In this document: positions 15,563-23,780 of the stretch, piece after piece
Position numbering within the stretch: position 1 is the first letter of the stretch
Layout of the letters: every line of letters starts with the position of its first letter
DNA from: CALAED01 sp937891035
GTDB lineage: Bacteria; Actinomycetota; Actinomycetes; Streptosporangiales; Streptosporangiaceae
Direction of reading: 5' to 3'
DNA length: 33,669 nucleotides
Assembly: GCA_035642125.1 (NCBI GenBank)
Contig: DASQSZ010000501.1
Span: 1 to 33,669 of the forward strand
Notes under the pieces: model-generated
The model's database searches: none
Seen by the model: the letters and a program-made list of their open reading frames with translations, nothing else
What the model was told of the DNA's origin: nothing
Program-made: the position numbers and the translations under genes

Positions 15563-15658
15563 TTACATAGACGCGGTCACACTGTTCGCGTCATCACAGT
15601 TTGGGTAGATAGCCGCCCACCAGCTCAGGTTGAGCATGAGCTCCATCGGGAGCGGCAT
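15563..15658 (-). CDS. candidate small gene, 31-residue peptide
   Basis: The ATG at 15658 has AGG seven bases upstream and opens a 31-codon frame ending TAA. The peptide begins MPLPMELMLNLSWW and ends CDDANSVTASM, with an aromatic/hydrophobic middle and one cysteine (Cys21). By hand count G+C is about 48%, 45% and 81% at codon positions 1, 2 and 3. This high-third-position bias is the signature of real genes in high-GC genomes, although the interval itself is only about 58% GC. No family is recognised and no peptide-modifying enzyme, transporter or immunity gene lies beside it. It could be a small regulatory or leader peptide, a RiPP-like precursor, or a chance ORF. Confidence 0.5.
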   Translation of the reverse strand: MPLPMELMLNLSWWAAIYPNCDDANSVTASM

Positions 15659-15798
15659 CGCTCAGCCTAGTGTCGACATCGCTTCGTTGCATGGATCTTA
15701 GATCAAATCTTGCGGTGAATTTTCCGCTCGCCGCCTCGCCCGGTGGTTTTCTCGTGGCTTATGGAAAGGCAGACCGTCGGCCGTGGCAGGCTGGGACG

Positions 15799-16152
15799 GT
15801 GATCGTCGGTGTGGGCATCGATATCGTCGACGTGGCCCGGTTCGGCCGGAGCCTGGAACGTACTCCGGCGCTGCGCACCAGGCTGTTCGTCGCGGCCGAG
15901 CGCGATCTCCCGGTCCACTCGCTCGCCGCGCGGTTCGCGGCGAAGGAGGCGCTGGCCAAGGCGCTGGGCGCCCCGGCGGAGCTGCGCTGGACCGACGCCG
16001 AGGTGCGGACGGCCCCGGACGGACGACCCAGCCTGCACGTCGCCGGTACGGTCGCGGCCGTGGCCAGGCGGCTCGGCGTCGCGCGCTGGCACCTGTCGCT
16101 CAGCCACGACGGCGGCATCGCGACCGCGATCGTCATCGCCGAGAGCGAGTGA
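15799..16152 (+). CDS. acpS: holo-[acyl-carrier-protein] synthase
   Basis: AcpS transfers 4'-phosphopantetheine from CoA to the serine of acyl carrier protein, activating fatty-acid synthesis. The 117-residue protein is the usual length. It has the N-terminal IVGVGIDIVDVARF with the Mg-binding Asp8, ARFAAKEALAKALG with the second metal-binding Glu, and the C-terminal LSLSHDGGIATAIVI. The GTG at 15799 gives the expected MIVGVGID start, with GGGA just upstream. nnr begins 15 bp after its stop, the common acpS-nnr-alr order. Confidence 0.95.
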   Translation: MIVGVGIDIVDVARFGRSLERTPALRTRLFVAAERDLPVHSLAARFAAKEALAKALGAPAELRWTDAEVRTAPDGRPSLHVAGTVAAVARRLGVARWHLSLSHDGGIATAIVIAESE

Positions 16153-16167
16153 GCGGGAGACACGAAC

Positions 16168-17700
16168 GTGAGATTCGGGCACGAGGTCGGCAAGGTCCGC
16201 GCCGCCGAGCAGGCGTTGATGGACAGGCTGCCGGAGGGCACCTTGATGCAACGTGCGGCGGCCGGGCTCGCGGCCGTCTGCGCCGGGCTGCTGCCCCGGG
16301 TGTACGGGGCGCGCGTGGTGCTGCTCATCGGCAGCGGCGACAACGGCGGGGACGCCCTGTACGCGGGGGCCAGGCTGGCGCGCCGGGGCGCCGCGGTCGA
16401 GGCGGTCCTGGCGGGCACGAAGACGCACGAGGGCGGGCTCGCGGCGCTGCGCGCGGCCGGCGGCACGGCGATCGGCCCGGCGGGCGGGCCGGCCGCGATC
16501 GACGTGGCCGAACTCGTGATAGACGGGCTCACCGGCATCGGCGGGCGCGGGGCCCTGCGCGAACCGTACGCGACCTTGGCGGCCCGCACCGCGCACACGA
16601 CGGCAACGGTGGTCGCCTGTGACGTGCCGAGCGGCGTCGACGCCGGCACCGGGCAGGTGGACGGAGCGGCGGTCCGGGCGGATGTGACCGTCACCTTCGG
16701 CACCCACAAGCCGGGGTTGCTCATCGACCCGGGCGCGTCCCACAGCGGCGTCGTCGAACTCATCGACATCGGGCTGCGGCCCGACCTACCAGAGCCGGAC
16801 GTGGTCGCGGTGTGGTCGGCGGACATCCGGCTGCCGCGCCCGAGCCCGGAGTCGGACAAGTACCGCCGGGGCGTCCTCGGCGTGCTGGCCGGCAGTGAGC
16901 AATACACCGGCGCCGCCGTGCTCAGTTCCGGCGGGGCCGTCCATGGCGGTGCGGGGATGGTGCGGTTCGTGTCCGTACGTCCCGTCGTCGAGCTCGTCCG
17001 GCACCGCTGGCCCGAGGTCGTGACGACGGTCATCGAGCGCGGCGACGCCGCCGCGGCCCTGGCCGCCGGCCGGGTCCAAGCGTGGGTGGTAGGCCCGGGA
17101 CTCGGTACGGACGACCACGCCGAGTCGTTGGTCGCCGGCGTCCTTGGCACGGATGTGCCGGTGCTTGTTGACGCCGACGGCCTGACCGTGCTGGCCCGCC
17201 GTCGCGACCTGCTGCGCCGGGCGGCGCCGACCGTGCTCACCCCGCACGCGGGAGAGCTGGCCAGGCTGCTCGGCGGCGGGGTGGCGCGCGAGGAGATCGA
17301 GGCGCGCCGGCTTGAGCACGTGCGTACGGCGGCGGCCGAACTGTCCGCGACCGTGCTGCTCAAGGGATCGACGACGCTGATCGCCGAAGCCGGCCGACCG
17401 GTCCGGGTGAACACCAACGGTACGCCGTGGCTGGCCACGGCCGGCACCGGCGACGTGCTGTCCGGCCTGATCGGGGCGTTGCTCGCCGGCGGTCTTGCGC
17501 CCCTCGACGGGGCCACGACCGGGGCGTACGTGCACAGTCTGGCGGCGCGCCTCGCCGCCGCGGGCGCCGACGGCTCCGACGGCCCCGACGGCACGGACGG
17601 TCACGGCGAGGCGGGCGGCGGCGGGATGGCGCCGATCAGCGCCTCCGACGTCGTCACCTGGCTGCCGGCCGCGATTCGTCGGCTGTCCGGAGCGCACTGA
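16168..17700 (+). CDS. nnr: bifunctional NAD(P)H-hydrate epimerase / ADP-dependent dehydratase
   Basis: The enzyme repairs damaged NAD(P)H hydrates. Its N-terminal YjeF_N epimerase domain (about 1-215) shows LLIGSGDNGGDALYAGARLA, DGLTGIGGRG and ACDVPSGVDAGTGQV. Its C-terminal ribokinase-like dehydratase domain (about 225-505) shows DKYRRGVLGVLAGSEQYTGA, VGPGLGTDD, VDADGLTVL, VLTPHAGELARL, LLKGSTTLIA and NGTPWLATAGTGDVLSG. Total 510 residues is normal for the fused form. Near the C-terminus there is an Asp/Gly-rich insertion (GADGSDGPDGTDGHGE) from GAC-GGC-type repeats, probably a surface loop. The GTG start has GGGAGA upstream. It lies directly downstream of acpS. Confidence 0.95.
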   Translation: MRFGHEVGKVRAAEQALMDRLPEGTLMQRAAAGLAAVCAGLLPRVYGARVVLLIGSGDNGGDALYAGARLARRGAAVEAVLAGTKTHEGGLAALRAAGGTAIGPAGGPAAIDVAELVIDGLTGIGGRGALREPYATLAARTAHTTATVVACDVPSGVDAGTGQVDGAAVRADVTVTFGTHKPGLLIDPGASHSGVVELIDIGLRPDLPEPDVVAVWSADIRLPRPSPESDKYRRGVLGVLAGSEQYTGAAVLSSGGAVHGGAGMVRFVSVRPVVELVRHRWPEVVTTVIERGDAAAALAAGRVQAWVVGPGLGTDDHAESLVAGVLGTDVPVLVDADGLTVLARRRDLLRRAAPTVLTPHAGELARLLGGGVAREEIEARRLEHVRTAAAELSATVLLKGSTTLIAEAGRPVRVNTNGTPWLATAGTGDVLSGLIGALLAGGLAPLDGATTGAYVHSLAARLAAAGADGSDGPDGTDGHGEAGGGGMAPISASDVVTWLPAAIRRLSGAH

Positions 17701-17818
17701 CGCGCCCACGCGGCGTACCCCGCCGGCGTCGCCCGGTCGCCGAACGTGAGTATCGCCTGGTGTGATTCGTCTCAAGGAATGAGCACAATGACACGGCGGG
17801 AGCAAGGAGTCGGCAGAC

Positions 17819-18964
17819 TTGACAGACATGGAGGTTCCAGCGCGGGCGAGCATCTCGCCGGCCGCCATCCGCGACAACGTGACGCTGCTGCGCGAACGCG
17901 CCGGCGGCGCCGCCGTGATGGCCATGGTCAAGGCCGACGGGTACGGGCACGGCGCGGCCCCGACGGCCAGGGCGGCGCTGGCGGGCGGCGCGACCTGGCT
18001 CGGCGTGGCGATCCTGCCCGAGGCGCTGGCGCTGCGCGCCGCCGGCTTCGATGTCCCCATCCTGGTCGCGCTCGGCACGCCGGGCGAGCCGTACGACCGG
18101 GGGGTGGCCCGCGACATCGACCTGGCCGCCGGGACGGTCCGGCTCGTGACCGAGATCGCCGCCGCCGCCGCGCGGGTCGGCCGGCCGGCGCGGGTGCATC
18201 TCAAGACCGACACCGGGATGTCCCGCGGCGGCGCGACACCGGACGACTGGCCGGCGCTCGTGGACGCGGCCCTCGCCGCCGAGGCCACCGGGCACATCAA
18301 GGTCGTCGGGCTGTTCTCGCATTTCGCGTGCGCCGACGAGCCGGGGCACCCGTCGATCCAGCGGCAGCTCAACGTGTTCGCCGAGGCGATCGAACTGGCC
18401 GAGAAGTCAGGGCTGCGTCCCGAGGTCCGGCACCTGGCCAACTCGGCGGCCACCTTGACGATCCCGGCGGCGCGCTTTGATCTCGTCCGCCCCGGGATCG
18501 CCGTCTACGGCCACAGCCCCATTCCGCGGGCCGGCACGTTCGGGCTGCGGCCCGCGATGACCCTCACCGCCCGCGTCGCGCTGACCAAGCGCGTCGCGGC
18601 GGGCAGCGGCGTATCGTACGGTCACACCTACCACACCCCGGCCGAGACGACGCTCGCGCTGATCCCGGCCGGGTACGGCGACGGAGTGCCGCGGCACGGC
18701 TCCAACGCGCTCGAGGTCCTCGCGGCCGGCCGGCGGCGGCGGATCGCCGGGCGCGTCTGCATGGACCAGTTCGTTATCGACATGGGCGACGACGACATCT
18801 CGGCGGGTGACGAGGTCATCCTGTTCGGCCCCGGCGATCACGGCGAGCCGACGGCGCAGGACTGGGCCGACGCGATCGGCACCATCTCCTATGAGATCGT
18901 CACGCGCATCGGGCCACGGGTGCCCCGCGCGTACGACGAGGTAGTACATAAGGGGTCGGAGTGA
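17819..18964 (+). CDS. alr: alanine racemase
   Basis: Alr is a PLP enzyme converting L- to D-alanine for peptidoglycan. The 381-residue protein has the PLP lysine at K38 in MAMVKADGYGHG and the second catalytic base Tyr267 in SGVSYGHTYHTP. Other family segments are HLKTDTGMSRGG, LFSHFACADEP, HLANSAATL, FDLVRPGIAVYG and GRVCMDQFVIDMG. The start is a TTG at 17819 with AAGGAG upstream; the first ATG is too far from that site. The stop overlaps the next GTG (GTGA), so the hydrolase is translationally coupled. A 118-bp gap separates it from nnr and may contain a promoter. Confidence 0.96.
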   Translation: MTDMEVPARASISPAAIRDNVTLLRERAGGAAVMAMVKADGYGHGAAPTARAALAGGATWLGVAILPEALALRAAGFDVPILVALGTPGEPYDRGVARDIDLAAGTVRLVTEIAAAAARVGRPARVHLKTDTGMSRGGATPDDWPALVDAALAAEATGHIKVVGLFSHFACADEPGHPSIQRQLNVFAEAIELAEKSGLRPEVRHLANSAATLTIPAARFDLVRPGIAVYGHSPIPRAGTFGLRPAMTLTARVALTKRVAAGSGVSYGHTYHTPAETTLALIPAGYGDGVPRHGSNALEVLAAGRRRRIAGRVCMDQFVIDMGDDDISAGDEVILFGPGDHGEPTAQDWADAIGTISYEIVTRIGPRVPRAYDEVVHKGSE

Positions 18965-20064
18965 AGAAGAAAAGGGCGCTGGGCATCGCGAGTGCCGTGG
19001 TCGGGCTGGGGGCGGCCGCGGGCCTCGGCGCCGCGGTCGGCATCAGCAGGTACGCGGTGGGCCGGGTCAGGTTCCGGCCCGATCCGCAGGCCGACGAGCC
19101 GCTGGGCACGCTGCGCGGGCGGGCTCTCACCGTACTCGCGGACGACGGACTGCCGCTGCACGTCGAGGTCGACGGCCCCGACGACGCGCCGATCACGATC
19201 GTGTTCTGCCACGGGTACACGCTCAACCAGCACTCCTGGCACTATCAACGCCGCGATCTGAAGGACCAGCGGATGGTCTTTTGGGACCAGCGCAGCCACG
19301 GCCGGTCCGGGCGCGGCAAGCCGACCCACGCGACCATCGACCAGACGGGTGCCGATCTGAGTGCGGTGCTGCGGGCGACGGTCAAGCCGGACGACAAGGT
19401 GGTCCTCGTCGGGCACTCGATGGGCGGCATGAGCATCATGGCGCTCGCCGAACGGCGGCCCGAACTGTTCGGCGAGCAGGTGATGGGCGTGGCGCTCATC
19501 AACACGTCGGCGGGCAAGCTCAAGGAGATGACGCTGGGGTTCCCGTTGGTCATGGCCAAGGCGATGCGCCCCATCGCGCCCAGCGTCATGCGCTCGCTCG
19601 GCAACCGCGCCCGGATCGTCGAGCAAGTCAGGCGGGCCGGTGCCGACATCTCCTTCATGCTGACCCGTCGCATGGCCTTCGCCGGCAAGGACGTCAGCCC
19701 GGCGGTCGTCGACTTCCTCGAGCAGATGATCCGCTCGACCCCGGTCGACGTGATCGCGGAGTTTTATCCCGAGCTGATGGCGCACGACAGGACCGGGGCG
19801 CTCGAGGTGCTCGGCCGGGTGCCCACCATCGTGCTGACGGGCGGTGCCGACCGGCTCACGCCGACCCCGCACGGCAGCGCGATCGCCGAGGCGGTTCCCG
19901 GATCGGAGTTGGTGGAGATCCCCGCGGCCGGTCATGTCCTCATGCTGGAGGTTCCCGACCTGGTGACCGACGTGCTGCGCGGTCTGCTCGACCGCGTCCC
20001 CGCCGCCGCACCGCGCCACGCGCCGACCGATACCGCCCAGGGCCAGGCGGGGGGCACGGCATGA
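18961..20064 (+). CDS. alpha/beta hydrolase
   Basis: This 367-residue alpha/beta-fold hydrolase has the oxyanion-hole motif FCHGYTLNQHSW, the nucleophile elbow VGHSMGGMS (Ser153), acid Asp297 in TGGADRLTPTP and His325 in AAGHVLMLE. A basic MKKKRALG start followed by a hydrophobic Gly/Ala stretch (residues 8-30) suggests an N-terminal membrane anchor or signal segment. The GTG overlaps the alr stop by 4 bp, and its own TGA overlaps the tsaE ATG (ATGA). Hydrolases at this alr-tsaE position are common in actinomycetes, but the substrate is unknown. Confidence 0.9.
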   Translation: MKKKRALGIASAVVGLGAAAGLGAAVGISRYAVGRVRFRPDPQADEPLGTLRGRALTVLADDGLPLHVEVDGPDDAPITIVFCHGYTLNQHSWHYQRRDLKDQRMVFWDQRSHGRSGRGKPTHATIDQTGADLSAVLRATVKPDDKVVLVGHSMGGMSIMALAERRPELFGEQVMGVALINTSAGKLKEMTLGFPLVMAKAMRPIAPSVMRSLGNRARIVEQVRRAGADISFMLTRRMAFAGKDVSPAVVDFLEQMIRSTPVDVIAEFYPELMAHDRTGALEVLGRVPTIVLTGGADRLTPTPHGSAIAEAVPGSELVEIPAAGHVLMLEVPDLVTDVLRGLLDRVPAAAPRHAPTDTAQGQAGGTA

Positions 20065-20633
20065 GCGAGCCGTCTGGCGGGCACCGCGATCACGGCGAGC
20101 ACGGGCGGCACGGCGGGCTGCGGGTGCCGACCGCCGGGGCCATGCGCGATCTCGGCGTCCGGCTCGCCGGGCTGCTTCGCGCCGGCGATCTCGTCGTGCT
20201 GTCGGGCGGCCTGGGCGCGGGCAAGACCACGCTGATCCAGGGCATCGGAGAGGGCCTCAAGGTGCGCGGGCCCATCACGTCGCCGACCTTCGTCATCGCC
20301 CGGGTGCATCCGTCGCTTTCCGGGGGTCCGGCCCTGGTGCACGTCGACGCCTACCGGCTGGGCGGTCTGGCCGAGGTGGACGACATCGACCTGGACGCCT
20401 CGCTGGACGAGGCGGTCACCGTGGTGGAGTGGGGCGCCGGCCTGGTCGAAGGGCTCGCGTCCGACCGCCTCGTCATCGAGCTGATCAGGGCGGCCGAGGA
20501 CGGCACCCCCGAAACCGGCACCCACGAAACCGGCACGGCCGAGCACGGCGTGTCGGGGGACGCGGCCGACGAGGAGCGAATTGTCCGGTTCACTGGCATC
20601 GGTGACCGGTGGGCCGACGGGATCGCGCTGTAA
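20061..20633 (+). CDS. tsaE: tRNA t6A biosynthesis ATPase TsaE
   Basis: TsaE is the small P-loop ATPase that works with TsaB and TsaD to form N6-threonylcarbamoyladenosine at tRNA position 37. Walker A is SGGLGAGKTTLIQG (about 48-61). GPITSPTFVIARVH, VHVDAYRLGGL and VVEWGAGLVEGL are family motifs. At 190 residues it is longer than typical. The N-terminus is His-rich (GGHRDHGEHGRHGG), and the region after the core has an ETGTHETGT direct repeat encoded by two GAAACCGGCAC copies. The ATG overlaps the hydrolase stop (ATGA). Confidence 0.94.
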   Translation: MSEPSGGHRDHGEHGRHGGLRVPTAGAMRDLGVRLAGLLRAGDLVVLSGGLGAGKTTLIQGIGEGLKVRGPITSPTFVIARVHPSLSGGPALVHVDAYRLGGLAEVDDIDLDASLDEAVTVVEWGAGLVEGLASDRLVIELIRAAEDGTPETGTHETGTAEHGVSGDAADEERIVRFTGIGDRWADGIAL

Positions 20634-20687
20634 ACCCGAGACCCATAATGCCCGGCGGACGTCACGAAAGACTGGACAGCCTGGATC

Positions 20688-20716
20688 TTGCAAAATGGTC
20701 AAGGGTGCCGTAAGAG
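20688..20716 (+). promoter_or_regulatory. candidate promoter before the tsaB transcription unit
   Basis: TTGCAA (20688-20693), a 17-bp spacer and TAAGAG (20711-20716) lie in the gap after tsaE and about 95 bp before the GTG of the membrane-anchored protein. The local sequence is AT-richer than the genes around it. It could start a separate transcript for the downstream protein, tsaB, rimI and tsaD. Confidence 0.4.
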
Positions 20717-20809
20717 GCGATCCTTGCCGTACGCTTCTGAATGAGTCTCACCTTCCCGGCAAAACGGGTGCTGGATTTCCACGTTTGGGATCACAGGGGA
20801 GTCGGTCCG

Positions 20810-21547
20810 GTGAGCGGTTATGACAACAAGGGCAGGGACGGCCACAGCGTGTGGCCGGTCATCCTTGCCGGCGGGCTGGCGACGGCGGTCATCATCATCA
20901 CCGTCGCCGCGGTCGTCCTGTCCCGCCAGCGGTCGGGCGACGACGGCCTGCTGCCGGACGGCGCCGAGCGGTCCGCCGCCGCCGTCAACAACTCCCCCCT
21001 GTCATTGCCCGCCGAGCGCAGCGCCGTCCCCGACGCCTGTACGGTCGTCCGGGCCGCGTCGGCGAACTCGCTGGTGCCGAACGCCGACCGGACCAACATG
21101 CGCAGCCCCGACACCACCGACACGCACACCGACTGCGCGTGGTCCGCGGTCGGCGGGGCGCGCAGTCGGCAGCTGACCGTGGAGTTGCGCGCCCTCCGCG
21201 CCGCAGCCGGCCGGTCGGCGACCACGGTGGCCAGGCAGACGTTCCAGGGCGAGCAGCTGGCCGACCAGAGCGGCAAGGGGCTGCCGTCCAGCCAGCACGT
21301 CGTCTCGCGCAAGGTGATCGTCGACCTCGGTGACGAGGCGTACGTGACGTACAGCACCGACAAGGCGCAGGGGCTCGGCGAGGCCATCGTCAACGTCCGC
21401 ATCGTCAACGTGCTGGTCACCGTGCGCTACGCGGGCGGTGACGTGACGCCCGCGGGCAACGGCAGGCCGCTGCCACAGGTGCGCACCATGAACAGCGCGA
21501 CCACCGTGGCCCGCCAGGCGGTGACCGCTTTGGCCGCCACACAGTGA
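20810..21547 (+). CDS. membrane-anchored protein of unknown function between tsaE and tsaB
   Basis: This is a 245-residue protein. A short cytoplasmic N-terminus (MSGYDNKGRDGHSV) precedes one transmembrane helix (WPVILAGGLATAVIIITVAA, about 15-38). The outside domain has two cysteines, in PDACTVVRAAS and HTDCAWSAVGG, an arrangement reminiscent of DUF3558-type domains; I am not sure of the family. The GTG at 20810 has AGGGGAG about eight bases upstream. The longer reading from ATG 20741 lacks a ribosome site and would put 23 polar residues in front. Its stop overlaps the tsaB GTG (GTGA). It has no evident link to t6A synthesis. Confidence 0.78.
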   Translation: MSGYDNKGRDGHSVWPVILAGGLATAVIIITVAAVVLSRQRSGDDGLLPDGAERSAAAVNNSPLSLPAERSAVPDACTVVRAASANSLVPNADRTNMRSPDTTDTHTDCAWSAVGGARSRQLTVELRALRAAAGRSATTVARQTFQGEQLADQSGKGLPSSQHVVSRKVIVDLGDEAYVTYSTDKAQGLGEAIVNVRIVNVLVTVRYAGGDVTPAGNGRPLPQVRTMNSATTVARQAVTALAATQ

Positions 21548-22242
21548 ACTCTCGACTACCCTCGTTGTCCGTGCTCGTCCTGGCTTTCGACACCGCTACG
21601 ACCGCGGTCACGGTCGCGCTGCAGGAGTGGGCGCCCGGCGAGGGCTCCCGGCTGCGGGCCGCCGCCCATACCGTTGACCGGCGGCACGCGGAGCTACTCG
21701 CCCCCTCGATCGCGGAGGTGCTGGCGCGGGGCGGAGCCGTACGCACCGATATCTCCGCGATCGCGGTGGGCGTCGGCCCGGGTCCCTACACGGGGCTGCG
21801 CGTCGGCCTGGCCACCGCGCACGCGCTCGGCACCGCGCTGCGCCTCCCGGTGCACGGGGTCTGCACGCTCGACGCCATCGCGTGGGCGTCCGGCCGGGAC
21901 ACCCCCTTCGTGGTGGCCACCGACGCCCGGCGCAAAGAGGTCTACTGGGCGCGCTATGACTCGGCGCGCTCGCGGGCCGGCGACGTGGCCGTCGGCCCGC
22001 CCGATGAAGTCGTCGCCGCCGCGCCCGGCCTGCCGGTGCTCGGCGAGGGGGCCGCGCTGTACCCGGAGGTGCTCGGCGCCGCCGCCGGCCCGCCGCTGCC
22101 CACCGCAGCGGCACTCGCCGAACTGGCCGTGACCAGGCTGTCCGGCGCCGCCGGCCCGCCGCTGCTCGCGCCGGAGCCGCTGTATCTGCGACGCCCCGAC
22201 GCGCGTGCGCCCGGCGTGCGGAAGAAGGTCAGTCCGGCATGA
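21544..22242 (+). CDS. tsaB: tRNA t6A biosynthesis protein TsaB
   Basis: TsaB is the non-catalytic ASKHA-fold partner that holds TsaD in the threonylcarbamoyl-transferase complex. The protein contains LVLAFDTATTAVTVALQ, HTVDRRHAELLAPSI, AIAVGVGPGPYTGLRVGLATA and VVATDARRKEVYWARY. The GTG at 21544 overlaps the upstream stop (232 residues). The in-frame GTG at 21571 would give the more usual MLVLAFDT start (223 residues). Neither has a clear ribosome site, so coupling decides in favour of 21544 only weakly. The next gene, rimI, overlaps by 4 bp. Confidence 0.93.
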   Translation: MNSRLPSLSVLVLAFDTATTAVTVALQEWAPGEGSRLRAAAHTVDRRHAELLAPSIAEVLARGGAVRTDISAIAVGVGPGPYTGLRVGLATAHALGTALRLPVHGVCTLDAIAWASGRDTPFVVATDARRKEVYWARYDSARSRAGDVAVGPPDEVVAAAPGLPVLGEGAALYPEVLGAAAGPPLPTAAALAELAVTRLSGAAGPPLLAPEPLYLRRPDARAPGVRKKVSPA

Positions 22243-22727
22243 TCGTGCGGGAGATGACCGAGGCCGACCTGCCCGCCGTGCTCGAGCTCGAGCATGCGCT
22301 GTTTCCCGAGGACGCCTGGAGCGAGGGCATGTTCCGCGACGAGCTGCGGCAGCGCCCGGCCACCAGGTTCTACGTCCTGGCCGAGGAGCGCCCGGGCGCG
22401 CTGCTCGGCTATGCGGGTCTCGCCGCCGCCGACGGGACCGGCGACGTGCAGACCATCGGGGTGCGGCCTGCCCACTGGGGCCGCGGCGTCGGCACCGCAC
22501 TGCTTTCCGCGTTGCTGGACGAGGCCGCGCAGCGCGGCTGCGACGAGGTATTCCTTGAGGTACGGGCCGACAACGAGCGCGCCAAGAAGCTCTATCGGCG
22601 GTTCGGCTTCGAAGAGGTCGGCGTGCGCAAGCGCTACTACCAGCCCTCCGGAGTGGACGCCATTGTGATGTGCCGGCCGGATGCGCGGGCCGGCGCCGAA
22701 GCCGTACGGGAGGCGCGTGGTGGTTGA
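22239..22727 (+). CDS. rimI: ribosomal-protein-S18-alanine N-acetyltransferase
   Basis: This GNAT-family enzyme acetylates the N-terminal alanine of S18. It has 162 residues with the family start MIVREMTEADLPAVLELEHALFPEDAWSE-type pattern, acetyl-CoA motif IGVRPAHWGRGVGTALL (about 69-85), EVRADNERAKKLYRRFGF and VRKRYYQPSGVDAIVM. The ATG overlaps the tsaB stop (ATGA), and its own end overlaps tsaD by 8 bp. This tsaB-rimI-tsaD order is standard in actinobacteria. Confidence 0.93.
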   Translation: MIVREMTEADLPAVLELEHALFPEDAWSEGMFRDELRQRPATRFYVLAEERPGALLGYAGLAAADGTGDVQTIGVRPAHWGRGVGTALLSALLDEAAQRGCDEVFLEVRADNERAKKLYRRFGFEEVGVRKRYYQPSGVDAIVMCRPDARAGAEAVREARGG

Positions 22728-23751
22728 CGAGCCCTTGGTGCTCGGTATCGAGACCTCGTGCGACGAAACCGGCGTGGGCGTGGTGCGCGGGCACACGTTG
22801 CTGGCCGATGCGATCGCCTCCAGCGTCGACGAACACGCGCGGTTCGGCGGGGTGGTGCCCGAGGTGGCCTCGCGCGCGCATCTGGAGGCGATGACCCCGA
22901 CCGTTGACCGGGCGCTGACCGAGGCCGGCGTGCGGTTCGACGATCTCGACGCTATCGCGGTGACCGCCGGCCCCGGTCTGGCCGGGGCGCTGATGGTCGG
23001 CGTCGCGGCGGCCAAGGCCTACGCGCTCGCCCTCGGCAAGCCGCTGTATGGCGTCAACCATCTGGCCGCCCATGTCGCCGTCGACCAGCTCGAACACGGC
23101 CCGCTGCCCAAACCGTGCGTGGCGCTGCTGGTCTCTGGCGGGCATTCATCGCTGCTGCTCGTCCCCGACGTCGCCGCGGACGTACGGCCACTGGGCGCGA
23201 CGGTCGACGACGCGGCGGGCGAGGCCTTCGACAAGGTGGCGCGCGTGCTCGGGCTGCCCTTCCCCGGCGGCCCGCACATCGACCGGGCGGCCCGCGACGG
23301 CCGGCCCGACGCCGTGGCGTTCCCCCGGGGCAAGTACGACGATGGCACGTTCGACTTCTCCTTCTCCGGGCTGAAGACCGCCGTCGCCCGGTGGGTCGAG
23401 GCGCGCGAGCGGGCCGGCGAACCGGTGCCGGTGGCCGATGTCGCCGCCTCGTTCCAGGAGGCGGTCGTCGACGTCCTGGTCAAGAAGGCCATCGACGTGT
23501 GCCGCGACAACGATGTGGCCGACTTGCTCGTCGGCGGCGGCGTGGCGGCCAACTCGCGGCTGCGTACGTTGGCGGCCGAGCGATGCGCGGCGGCCGGCGT
23601 CCGGCTCCGAGTGCCGCGCCCCAAGCTGTGCACCGACAACGGCGCGATGGTGGCCGCGCTCGGCGCGTTGCTGGTCACCGCGGGCGCCCCCGCCTCGCCA
23701 CCGGAGCTGCCCGCCGACTCCTCGCTGCCCGTCACGACGGTGCTGCTCTAG
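22720..23751 (+). CDS. tsaD: tRNA N6-adenosine threonylcarbamoyltransferase TsaD
   Basis: TsaD is the catalytic ASKHA-fold metalloenzyme that attaches the threonylcarbamoyl group to A37 of ANN-decoding tRNAs. It has 343 residues. Motifs are LVLGIETSCDETGVGVV, metal-binding HLAAH (His114, His118), LLVSGGHSSLLLV, VDDAAGEAFDKVARVLGL, PGGPHIDRAA, FDFSFSGLKTAV and LVGGGVAANSRLR. The GTG at 22720 has GGGAGG six bases upstream; GTG 22717 would be only three bases from that site. It converges on the APH-family gene 29 bp away. Confidence 0.96.
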   Translation: MVDEPLVLGIETSCDETGVGVVRGHTLLADAIASSVDEHARFGGVVPEVASRAHLEAMTPTVDRALTEAGVRFDDLDAIAVTAGPGLAGALMVGVAAAKAYALALGKPLYGVNHLAAHVAVDQLEHGPLPKPCVALLVSGGHSSLLLVPDVAADVRPLGATVDDAAGEAFDKVARVLGLPFPGGPHIDRAARDGRPDAVAFPRGKYDDGTFDFSFSGLKTAVARWVEARERAGEPVPVADVAASFQEAVVDVLVKKAIDVCRDNDVADLLVGGGVAANSRLRTLAAERCAAAGVRLRVPRPKLCTDNGAMVAALGALLVTAGAPASPPELPADSSLPVTTVLL

Positions 23752-23780
23752 CAACGGCATGTCGCTTCGGGACCGGCACG

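Larger units (their letters stand above)
15440..15798. other. 359-bp intergenic interval with hairpin, small ORF and dyads
   Basis: This interval between glmS and acpS is less GC-rich than its surroundings. It holds a 19-bp-arm hairpin (15481-15530), a minus-strand 31-codon ORF (15563-15658) and an AT-richer patch at 15690-15725. That patch includes the small palindrome GATCTTAGATC (15694-15704), which lies upstream of both the small ORF and acpS and may contain divergent promoters. No convincing -35/-10 pair could be fixed for either direction. Confidence 0.5.
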
